Positions 40,674 to 48,139 of a stretch of DNA of 49,286 nucleotides are shown here, one piece after another. The stretch lies in NCBI RefSeq assembly GCF_003696215.1, contig NZ_RFFG01000059.1, forward strand, positions 1-49,286, read 5' to 3'. The notes under the pieces were generated by a model. It did no database searches, was not told the DNA's origin, and was given only the letters and a program-made list of their open reading frames with translations. Origin of the DNA: Actinomadura harenae. Lineage in GTDB: Bacteria; Actinomycetota; Actinomycetes; Streptosporangiales; Streptosporangiaceae. Every line of letters begins with the position of its first letter. Position 1 is the first letter of the stretch. Made by a program: the position numbers and the translations under genes.

Positions 40674-42239
40674 ATGCCCAAGGTGACTTTTCTCGGACAT
40701 GCCGGACTTGAGATACGCGCGGACGCGTTCCGCCTGCTCGCGGACCCGTGGCTCGCCCCCACCGGGGCCTTCCTGGGGGCCTGGCACCAGTATCCGAGAA
40801 ACGATCACCTCGATCTTCCGGGGGTGCTCGGGGCCGACTGGGTCGCGGTCTCGCACGAACACCTCGACCACTTCGACCCGTGGGTCATCGAACGCCTTCC
40901 GGCGCGGACCAGAATCCTCATTCCCGGATATCCGGGCCCCGCGTTCAGAGAACGCATGCGCGCGGCCGCCGGTTCCCGTCAGGTCATTGAAGTGTCACCG
41001 TGGGAGAAATTCCCCTTGGACAATCGCGGGTCGTGGATCACCGTGATTCCAGAGTTGTCGCCGATGTGCCATGACGCCGCATTTCTGATCGTGGCGGACG
41101 GCCGCGCGGTGCTGCACGGCAACGACGCCCGGCTGACCGCCGCGCAGGCCCGCCGCGCCAAGCACCTGGCCGGCGGACGGCTCGACCTCATGGCGGTCCA
41201 GACGTCCGGCGCGTCCTGGCACCCGATCTGCTACGAGTACCCGCCGGAGGAGATGGCCAGGGTCTCGCTCGCCAAGCGGGTCTCCAAGCTCCGCGCGGCG
41301 CAGCGGCTCGTCCGGCAGACCGCGCCCGAGCTGGCCGTGCCGTTCGCCGGGCCGCCCTGCTTCCTGGACGACGAGGTCTCCCATCTCAACTGGGTCCTCG
41401 ACCAGGAGGACGGCGCGTTCTGCGACCCCGAGGCGTCGGTGCGCTGGCTGCGCGAGCACCTGCCGAACCAGGCGTTCGAGTCGTTCCAGCCCGGCGACGC
41501 GATCGAGCTGGACACCGGCGGGATCACCCGTGACCCGGTGTCGGCGGAGTTCTCCTACGCGGGCGCCGCCCGGGACGGCTACCTCGACCGGTACGCCACC
41601 GACCGGAAGGACCTGATCGCGGGCGTCCTCGCCGCCTACCCCGAGCCCGGCCCGGACCTGTACGACCGGTTCGCCGAGCACTTCCACCGGCTCGGCGCGC
41701 TCAGCGACTACTTCCTCGAGCAGATCGCGATGACCGTCCGGTTCGAGGTGACGGGCCCGAACGGCGGCGCCTGGGACGTCGGCCTGAGGCCCGGCGCGGT
41801 GACCGTAGCCCGCGCCCGCCCCGGCGTCCGGCCGCAGTACCGGATCACCGTCGCGGGACGCTGGCTGGACACCGTCCTGACCGGCCGCCTCGCCTGGGAG
41901 GACCTGCTCATCTCGTTCCGGCTCAGCCTGTACCGCGACCCGGACGTCTACAACGACTACCTCGTCGGCCTGCTCAAGCACGCCAACGCGCAGGCCCTGC
42001 GCGCCGTCGAGGAGTACGAGACCGGACGGGACGAGTCGGAGCGCATCGTCGTCCGCTCCGGCGGGCGCGCCTTCGACATCCCGCGCTACTGCCCGCACGC
42101 GGGCGAGGACCTGTCCATCGGCGCGGTCGTCCGGGACGGCCGGATCCACTGCCTCGCGCACAACTTCGCGTTCGACCTCGCGACCGGGCGGTGCGTGAAC
42201 GCCCGCGCCGCCGATCTCGGGAGCCGTCCGGCCGGGTGA
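40674..42239 (+). CDS. MBL-Rieske fusion oxygenase, candidate UDP-MurNAc hydroxylase (NamH-like)
   Basis: This 521-aa protein has an N-terminal metallo-beta-lactamase-like domain (MPKVTFLGHAGLEIRADAFR, metal motif SHEHLDHFD, further residues in LHGND). A C-terminal Rieske centre follows: Cys473 and His475 in CPHAGED, Cys493 and His496 in CLAHNF. Size and this domain pairing match the mycobacterial NamH (about 516 aa), which makes the N-glycolyl muramic acid of peptidoglycan, and resemble CMP-sialic acid hydroxylase. Another nucleotide-sugar or small-molecule substrate is possible. ATG 40674 starts exactly at the conserved N-terminus; the longer frame from 40491 runs through the regulatory repeats. 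The ribosome-binding site is weak. Confidence 0.8.
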   Translation: MPKVTFLGHAGLEIRADAFRLLADPWLAPTGAFLGAWHQYPRNDHLDLPGVLGADWVAVSHEHLDHFDPWVIERLPARTRILIPGYPGPAFRERMRAAAGSRQVIEVSPWEKFPLDNRGSWITVIPELSPMCHDAAFLIVADGRAVLHGNDARLTAAQARRAKHLAGGRLDLMAVQTSGASWHPICYEYPPEEMARVSLAKRVSKLRAAQRLVRQTAPELAVPFAGPPCFLDDEVSHLNWVLDQEDGAFCDPEASVRWLREHLPNQAFESFQPGDAIELDTGGITRDPVSAEFSYAGAARDGYLDRYATDRKDLIAGVLAAYPEPGPDLYDRFAEHFHRLGALSDYFLEQIAMTVRFEVTGPNGGAWDVGLRPGAVTVARARPGVRPQYRITVAGRWLDTVLTGRLAWEDLLISFRLSLYRDPDVYNDYLVGLLKHANAQALRAVEEYETGRDESERIVVRSGGRAFDIPRYCPHAGEDLSIGAVVRDGRIHCLAHNFAFDLATGRCVNARAADLGSRPAG

Positions 42240-42366
42240 GCCGCGGGCCTCTTCCCGAGGTGTGCGCCTCCCGTACGGCCGGGGGAGTGGAGGTAAACGG
42301 GGGGTAAGCGATCCGCCGTTCCGGTAACGTTTTCCCTGCTTTGCGGGGGTTGAGAGGGATTTGCGG

Positions 42367-42588
42367 ATGGCTCTAGGAAAGATCGAAACTGCTGTGCACA
42401 AGGCCCGGCCGACGGTGCGGAAGGTGCGCGGCGACCGCCGCCGCCTCGCCGCCCTCGCCGTGCTGTTCGTTCTTCTGGTGGGCGGCATGGAGCTGCTCGC
42501 GCTGAAGCTCGGCGCGTTCAACGTGCCGTTCGCCGGGGACGACGCCCCGACCGCGATGGCGGATCACGCCGTCACGTCCACGCACTAG
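42367..42588 (+). CDS. Small single-pass membrane protein
   Basis: This 73-aa protein has a basic N-terminus (KARPTVRKVRGDRRR), one transmembrane helix (about residues 29-48, AALAVLFVLLVGGMELLAL) and a short outer tail. ATG 42367 follows GAGAGGGA. It converges on the glycosidase-like gene, 13 bp away. I do not recognise the family. It may belong with the polysaccharide locus or with the Rieske gene, but neither link is shown. Confidence 0.6.
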   Translation: MALGKIETAVHKARPTVRKVRGDRRRLAALAVLFVLLVGGMELLALKLGAFNVPFAGDDAPTAMADHAVTSTH

Positions 42589-42601
42589 CCGTCCCGGGCA
42601 C

Positions 42602-43498
42602 CTACCGCCGCCGGGTGTTGCGCTCCTTCAGGATCGACTGGAGGTCGGCGGCGTCCGAGAGCGTCGGGCAGGCGTATCTGGCCTGGTGGCCCCAGGAGTA
42701 GGCGATCTCGAGCGGTGGGTCCGGCACGAGCCGGTCCCACCGTTCGAGGAGGGCCCTGAACTGCGCGCCGGTCGGCATCCAGTACTGCTTGTCGCCGTCC
42801 GTGCAGCCCTGCCCGAACGTCTGGAGGACGGGCGCGACCGAGGCGCGCGGGATCCCGGCCTGGTCGGCGAGCCGCACCATGCGGTCGATCGCGCCGAGGT
42901 CGCAGCCGGCGCGGGGGCTGGTGCCGCCCTGGCAGGGGTACGGGTCCAGGCCGACGACGTCCACGTGGAGCTTGGCGGGCGTCGCGTCGCCCATGGGCCA
43001 GTCGGTGAGCGACACGAACGCGACCTGGCCGGGCGCCTCCGCCCTGATCAGGTCGGCGCGGCGGCGGATCTCGCCGAGCACCTTCGGGCACTCGCCCGGG
43101 TTCGGCTCGTCCGACAGGTACCAGCCGTAGACGCGCGGGTCGTGCCCGTACCGGCGGACGGCCGCCGCGAACGCGTCGAAGGACAGCGAGAAGTCGTCGC
43201 AGGTGAAGTTGCCGACCCAGAGCATCGCGCGCATCCCGGCCGGGACGCGGGCGAGCGCGGCGTCGCCGGGCTGCGCGTCCACCAGGTCGAACCCGAGCTC
43301 CTTCAGGCGCGGGTAGTCGGCGGGCGTGGTGTTCAGCGCGATCCGGCGGGTCGGGACGTGCCGCGCCGCCGGGGTCCCGGGCGTCGCGCTCGGCCCCCGG
43401 TAGGGGTGGTAGCTCCCGGACGTGCGGACCTGCACGGCGAACACCACCCCCGCGACCAGCGCGATCGCCCCGACGACGGTGAGGATCTTGAACTTCAC
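42602..43498 (-). CDS. Membrane-anchored TIM-barrel glycosidase-like protein
   Basis: This 298-aa protein has an N-terminal membrane anchor (KFKILTVVGAIALVAGVVFAV) followed by an extracytoplasmic domain that looks like a glycoside-hydrolase TIM barrel. YGWYLSDEPNPGEC places Glu131 where the barrel-4 acid/base glutamate is found, and VDVVGLDPYPCQGG fits a later strand. Six or so cysteines suggest disulfides. Position at the 3' end of the polysaccharide operon suggests it trims or releases the polymer. GTG 43498 starts 7 bp after the sugar transferase stop; an upstream frame from 43525 overlaps it. The exact family is not identified. Confidence 0.75.
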   Translation of the reverse strand: MKFKILTVVGAIALVAGVVFAVQVRTSGSYHPYRGPSATPGTPAARHVPTRRIALNTTPADYPRLKELGFDLVDAQPGDAALARVPAGMRAMLWVGNFTCDDFSLSFDAFAAAVRRYGHDPRVYGWYLSDEPNPGECPKVLGEIRRRADLIRAEAPGQVAFVSLTDWPMGDATPAKLHVDVVGLDPYPCQGGTSPRAGCDLGAIDRMVRLADQAGIPRASVAPVLQTFGQGCTDGDKQYWMPTGAQFRALLERWDRLVPDPPLEIAYSWGHQARYACPTLSDAADLQSILKERNTRRR

Positions 43499-43505
43499 CG
43501 TCGCC

Positions 43506-44243
43506 TCATACCGCGTCGGGGGCATGGTCGCCGGTGTTCTCGGTCTCCTTCTCCGAGGGCTGGGTGACCGTGCCGTCCGGCGCGACGGCCAGGGGAGGGA
43601 CGGTGAAGCCGAGGATGTGCCGGACGGTGTCCCACAGCGCGCGCCACGTGGCCCGCATGGACGGTTCGCGCAGGTAGACGGCGTCCACGGCGACCCGCGC
43701 CGGGACGATCCGCCGGATGTAGTTGACCAGGTCGACGGTCTCGCCCGGCCCCAGCACGTCGAAGTCGCGGAACCGGACCTCCGACACCCCGGTGAGCCCC
43801 GGCCGGTGGTCGAAGACCCAGCGGGTGTCCGGGCCGTAGTGGACGGCGAGGTCGTAGGTCTCCGGACGCGGCCCGACCAGCGTCATGTCGCCGCGCAGGA
43901 CGTTCCACAGCTGCGGCAGCTCGTCCAGGGACCATTCGCGGAGCAGCCGTCCGACGCGGGTGAGGCGCGGGTCGGCGTTCGCGGTGACGGTGAGGCCGCC
44001 GACGCCGGTCCGCATCGTCCGGAACTTCAGCATGGTGAACGGGTGGCCGCCCTGCCCGACGCGGGTCTGCCGGAACAGCCCGGGGCCGGGGCTCGACGTC
44101 CGCACCAGGCACCAGATCAGCAGGAGCGGCCCCGCGAGCAGGAGGAGGCCGAGGATCGCGCCGAACACGTCCAGCGTCCGGCGCGCGCCGGAGGGCGGGA
44201 CGCCGTCGGACGGGTCGACGGGGGACGCCTGGAGTTCGGTCAT
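43506..44243 (-). CDS. Initiating sugar transferase (polyprenyl-phosphate glycosyl-1-phosphate transferase)
   Basis: This 245-aa protein has one N-terminal hydrophobic helix (VFGAILGLLLLAGPLLLIWC) and the bacterial sugar-transferase catalytic core: FRQTRVGQGGHPFTMLKFRTM, DELPQLWNVLRGDMTLVGPRPE. It lacks the four extra helices of WbaP, so it is the short PglC-like form with an amphipathic C-terminus. It would transfer a sugar-1-phosphate to undecaprenyl phosphate at the inner membrane face. The ATG at 44243 overlaps the flippase stop by 4 bp. The sugar is unknown. Confidence 0.93.
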   Translation of the reverse strand: MTELQASPVDPSDGVPPSGARRTLDVFGAILGLLLLAGPLLLIWCLVRTSSPGPGLFRQTRVGQGGHPFTMLKFRTMRTGVGGLTVTANADPRLTRVGRLLREWSLDELPQLWNVLRGDMTLVGPRPETYDLAVHYGPDTRWVFDHRPGLTGVSEVRFRDFDVLGPGETVDLVNYIRRIVPARVAVDAVYLREPSMRATWRALWDTVRHILGFTVPPLAVAPDGTVTQPSEKETENTGDHAPDAV

Positions 44244-45553
44244 GACGGGGCCGCCTCCGCTTCGAGGAGGGTCCGCCCGCGCAGCCGGGCGAACCAGAAC
44301 AGCAGGACGAGAGTGGTCGTCGTGTAGGAGAAGGCGGACGCGACCGCCGCGCCCGTCGCTCCGAAGTGGGGGATGAGCAGCAGGTCGAGGGCGACGGTGA
44401 CGGTGAGTCCGGCGGCCTGCGCGACGGAGGTGAGCCCGGGGCGTCCGATGCCGTAGAGGTACGCCTGGAGCAGCCCGGACACGCCGAACGTGACGAGCCC
44501 GCAGAGCAGCAGGTAGGTCGGGTTGCGCGCGCCGTCGAACGACGACCCGAACACCCACGGCAGGACGGTCCCGGTGAGCAGGGCGAGCGGGACGACGGCG
44601 AGGGCGGAGACGGCGAGCGCGGGCAGGATCAGCTTCCGCGTCCGCCGGGCCGCGACGTCCCGCGCCTCCTTCGCGAAGTCGGGGTACAGGACGTAGTTCA
44701 TCGCCAGCCCCGGCAGCTGTACGAGCTCGGCGAACTTCGACGCGACCGTGTAGACGCCGAGGACGGACGGGCCGGCCATCGCGCCGAGGAACGCGACGTC
44801 CAGCCGGAGGTTCAGCAGGTCGACGAGCTGCCCGAGCTGGCCGCGCATGCCGAACCCGGCGATCTCGCGTCCGAGGGGGAACGACGGGCGTCCCCAGCCG
44901 GAGAAGAAGCCGCGCCGGGCGAGGCGGCGCGCGATCCACGCGGCGGCGGCGACGTCGGCGAGGACGAGCGCGGCGATCAGCGCGCCCGGCCCGTACCAGA
45001 GGCCGAGCATGCCGACGTAGAACGGCAGGAACACGAACTCCTCGACGGTGATCGCCAGGCTCGCGCCGCGCAGGTCGCCGGTGCCCTGGAGCAGGCCCTT
45101 CCCGACCGACACGAACCCCTGCGTGAAGGACGGCCCGGCCGCGGCCAGCGCGACCCAGAACCCGAAGTCCCGGAAGAAGAGGTGGAAGATCCCGGGGGAC
45201 AGGGCGAGCCAGGCGAGCCCGCCGACGACCGCGCCGCCGACGGTCAGGTAGGCGACGGTCGGACGCACCCGCCGCTGGTCGTACCGCTCCCCGGCCAGGT
45301 AGTAGGGCGCGGCGCCCATCAGGCCCGCGTTCGACAGCTGGCAGACCATGCCGGGCAGGATCCGGACGAGCGTGAGCGCGCCGACCAGTTCGGGGCCGCC
45401 GATCCGCGCGACCATGATCGTCGCGACGCCGAGCGAGGCGAGCGCGCCGAGCCGTCCGGCCATGTTGCCCGCGACGAGGCCGACCAGGCCCCCGCGCAGC
45501 CGGTCGCGGAGCCGTCCGCGCGGCCCGGTCCCCCGGTCCTCGACGAGCGTCAT
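44240..45553 (-). CDS. Wzx-like oligosaccharide flippase
   Basis: This 437-aa integral membrane protein has 12-14 helices of the MATE/MVF-like polysaccharide transporter superfamily. Typical stretches are GNMAGRLGALASLGVATIMVA at the N-terminus and LLIPHFGATGAAVASAFSY near the end. It would flip the undecaprenyl-linked repeat unit to the outer leaflet. ATG 45553 overlaps the Wzy-like gene by 4 bp, and its stop overlaps the sugar transferase gene by 4 bp. Confidence 0.92.
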   Translation of the reverse strand: MTLVEDRGTGPRGRLRDRLRGGLVGLVAGNMAGRLGALASLGVATIMVARIGGPELVGALTLVRILPGMVCQLSNAGLMGAAPYYLAGERYDQRRVRPTVAYLTVGGAVVGGLAWLALSPGIFHLFFRDFGFWVALAAAGPSFTQGFVSVGKGLLQGTGDLRGASLAITVEEFVFLPFYVGMLGLWYGPGALIAALVLADVAAAAWIARRLARRGFFSGWGRPSFPLGREIAGFGMRGQLGQLVDLLNLRLDVAFLGAMAGPSVLGVYTVASKFAELVQLPGLAMNYVLYPDFAKEARDVAARRTRKLILPALAVSALAVVPLALLTGTVLPWVFGSSFDGARNPTYLLLCGLVTFGVSGLLQAYLYGIGRPGLTSVAQAAGLTVTVALDLLLIPHFGATGAAVASAFSYTTTTLVLLFWFARLRGRTLLEAEAAPS

Positions 45554-46863
45554 GGGTTCTCCTCCCGCCGTCGTCCGTAGAGGTCCACGGCCGCGATCAG
45601 GCCGAAGAACGCCCAGCCGTGCCGGTAGTGCAGGGTCTGGTAGAAGAGCGCGGACACCAGGAACACCACGACGAGCGCCCCGAACAGCTCGGGGTGCGGG
45701 ACGAGGTCGGCGTACTCGCGGTTCAGGGCGCCGCGCCGCGCGATCCGGACGCACCGCAGCAGCAGGACGAACACCAGCGCGATCACGGCGACGCCGCCGA
45801 GGAACCCGCGTTCCAGCACGGCCGCGATGTAGTCGTTGTGGGCCTCGCGGACGTAGGAGTACTGCTCGTCGTAGCTGTGCCGCCGCACCTCGTTGGGCCC
45901 GATCCCGAACGGGTGCTTCTGCTCGCTCAGCATGGTGAGGGTCGTGTTGAGGACGGTTCCGCGCGATTCGGTGCTCTCGCCGGTCGTCCGGCCGATCGAG
46001 TCGCGCAGGATCGGCGCGGTGTCCCCGACGCGTTCGACCAGGGTGGCGGTGTCGACCTGGGTGAGGAGGACGACCGTCCCGCCGCCGAGGACGCCCGCGA
46101 GCGCGCCGACGGCGACCGCGTGGTGCGCCTTGCCGTCCCTGATCAGCCGCCAGAGGTAGCCGACGACGAGCGCGACGCCGAGGGCGAGCGCGCCGCCGTT
46201 GGAGCCGGTCAGGAACTCGGCGGTGAGGAGGATCGCGCAGACCGTCCAGCGCGCCCCCTTCCGGCGGGGCAGTCGGGTGGCGCGCGCTATGAAGAACACG
46301 CAGATGAACCAGTTGGACGCGTAGTTCGCGTCACCGAAGGTGAACATGGCGCGCGCGCCGTCGACCTGCTTGCCGGACAGCGCCTCGATGCCCGCCACCA
46401 TCCCGACGATCTCCATGACCGCGTACAGCGTGCCGATGTAGACGTAGGCGCGCAGCGCGATCCGGGTCATGCCGGTGTCCTGGCAGAGCGTCGCGACGCA
46501 CACCGCCCACAGCAGAACGAACACGTCCTTGACCAGCGGCAACGCGCCCGCACCGTCGTTCACGAGGGACGCGGTCGCGCCCGCGAGGACGGCCAGCAGC
46601 GTCGGCACGAGGAACGGCCACGGCACCGGCCTGCGCCGCGACGCCGCCCAGAGCAGCGTCGTCCCGGTCAGCAGGACCAGCAGGACGTCCGGAACGGCGG
46701 TGTTGCCCGGCCCCGGACCCATGCCGAACGGCATCAGCATCGGCAGCGACGCGATCGACAGCACGAGGACGATCGCGGTCGGCCGCCGACGCCGCTTCAC
46801 CGGAGGGGACGGGTCCACCTCCGGTGCGGCGACGTCCGGCGCGGTCAGGAGCATCGGCGTCAC
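45550..46863 (-). CDS. O-antigen ligase/polymerase-like protein (Wzy-type)
   Basis: This 437-aa protein has about 11 hydrophobic helices and a large outer loop (about residues 240-335) with VREAHNDYIAAVLERG. This matches the Wzy_C family core, where a loop between helices ends in HNxYL. It would polymerise or ligate repeat units on the outer leaflet. GTG 46863 overlaps the glycosyltransferase stop by 4 bp; ATG 46854 is another possible start. Confidence 0.9.
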   Translation of the reverse strand: MTPMLLTAPDVAAPEVDPSPPVKRRRRPTAIVLVLSIASLPMLMPFGMGPGPGNTAVPDVLLVLLTGTTLLWAASRRRPVPWPFLVPTLLAVLAGATASLVNDGAGALPLVKDVFVLLWAVCVATLCQDTGMTRIALRAYVYIGTLYAVMEIVGMVAGIEALSGKQVDGARAMFTFGDANYASNWFICVFFIARATRLPRRKGARWTVCAILLTAEFLTGSNGGALALGVALVVGYLWRLIRDGKAHHAVAVGALAGVLGGGTVVLLTQVDTATLVERVGDTAPILRDSIGRTTGESTESRGTVLNTTLTMLSEQKHPFGIGPNEVRRHSYDEQYSYVREAHNDYIAAVLERGFLGGVAVIALVFVLLLRCVRIARRGALNREYADLVPHPELFGALVVVFLVSALFYQTLHYRHGWAFFGLIAAVDLYGRRREENP

Positions 46864-48128
46864 CGCTGGTGGGGGCGCCGCGAGACGCCCCGGTAGGTCT
46901 CGTCGAGGACGGTGCCGAGGTAGGCGGGGGAGAACCAGTCGCCGACGCGTGCGCGCGCCCGCTCGGCCATGCGCGCGGCGGCGACCGGCTCGTCCAGCAG
47001 TGTGGCGACGGCGACGGCGAGGCCGTGCGGGTCCTGCGGCGGGACGAGCATTCCGGTCTCACCCGCGAGCACCAGGTCCTGGTTGGACGGCACGGCCGTC
47101 GCGACCAGCGGGATCCCGGCGGCGATCGCCTCGACGAGCACGCACGGCAGCCCCTCCCAGCGGGACGCCATCGCCATCGCGTCGAACGCGGGCAGCAGCT
47201 CCGGGACGTCGTCGCGGTGCCCGAGCCAGCGCATCCGCTCGGTCAGCCCCAGCCGCTCCGTGAGCCGTTCCAGCTCGGGGGCCATCGGGCCGCCGCCGAT
47301 CCAGAGCCCGAACACGTCCCCCGGCAGCTCGGCGAGCGCCCGGACGAAGATCTCCGGGCCCTTCTGGAACTGGAGCCGCCCGATCGAGCCGACGACCTTC
47401 ACGCCGAGCGGAAGGTCCAGGCGGCGGCGGGCTCGTGCGCGCGCGCCTGACGAGGCCGCCGCCTCGAACGCCGACACGTCCACGGCGGGCCACGACAGCC
47501 GCACGCGGTCCGGGGTGGCGAGGCCGAGGCGCAGCGCGGTCGTCACGGTCTCCGACCCGATCGCCAGGAACGCGTCGGTGTGCTTGGCCGCCGCCCGCTC
47601 CAGCCGGACGTACACCGACCGGCGCAGCCGCGACTGGAACTCGTTGAACGGGAAGCCGTGCCAGGTGTGGACGATCCGCGGCACCCCGGCGCGGGCCGCG
47701 GCGATCCGCCCGATCACGCCGCCCTTCGCGCTGTGCGTGTGGACGACGTCGTACCTGCCCTCGGCGAGGACGGTCGTGAGCGTCCGCAGCGCGGCCCGGT
47801 CGTCACGCGGCGAGATCTGCGGGACGAGCGGCCTGACCTGCGTGATCTCCATGCCCGCCTCGTACGCGCGCGGGGTCAGGTCACCGGCGGCGGCGTTCGC
47901 CACGGCCGCCGCGCCGTGCAGCACGTCCAGCCCGGATCCGTTCCCGGAGCCGTCCGAGCCGTCGGCGGCGGCGCTGTCCATGCCGACGCCGCCGGTGATG
48001 ACCGCGCGTTCGTACCGGTCGGGGTCGAGGGCGAGCGCGCCGTTCAGCGCGACGTTCCCCGCGCCGCCGTTGAACCGGGTGATCACGGTGGCGACGCGTA
48101 GTTTGCGGTCCGGGTCGAAGGCTTCCAA
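46860..48128 (-). CDS. GT4-family glycosyltransferase
   Basis: This 422-aa protein is a GT-B glycosyltransferase. The N-terminal Rossmann half has RVATVITRFNGGAGNVAL, VVHTHSAKGG and VHTWHGFPFN. The C-terminal half has GSIGRLQFQKGPEIFVRAL and the GT4 donor-site E-x7-E in SRWEGLPCVLVEAI. It would add a sugar to a lipid-linked oligosaccharide. TTG 48128 is the most likely start (GAGGGG about 7 nt upstream, 11 bp after the CapD-like stop); the longer frame is not homologous. An Asp/Gly/Ser-rich loop at about residues 50-65 looks flexible. Confidence 0.92.
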   Translation of the reverse strand: MEAFDPDRKLRVATVITRFNGGAGNVALNGALALDPDRYERAVITGGVGMDSAAADGSDGSGNGSGLDVLHGAAAVANAAAGDLTPRAYEAGMEITQVRPLVPQISPRDDRAALRTLTTVLAEGRYDVVHTHSAKGGVIGRIAAARAGVPRIVHTWHGFPFNEFQSRLRRSVYVRLERAAAKHTDAFLAIGSETVTTALRLGLATPDRVRLSWPAVDVSAFEAAASSGARARARRRLDLPLGVKVVGSIGRLQFQKGPEIFVRALAELPGDVFGLWIGGGPMAPELERLTERLGLTERMRWLGHRDDVPELLPAFDAMAMASRWEGLPCVLVEAIAAGIPLVATAVPSNQDLVLAGETGMLVPPQDPHGLAVAVATLLDEPVAAARMAERARARVGDWFSPAYLGTVLDETYRGVSRRPHQR

Positions 48129-48139
48129 GGCGCACCCCT

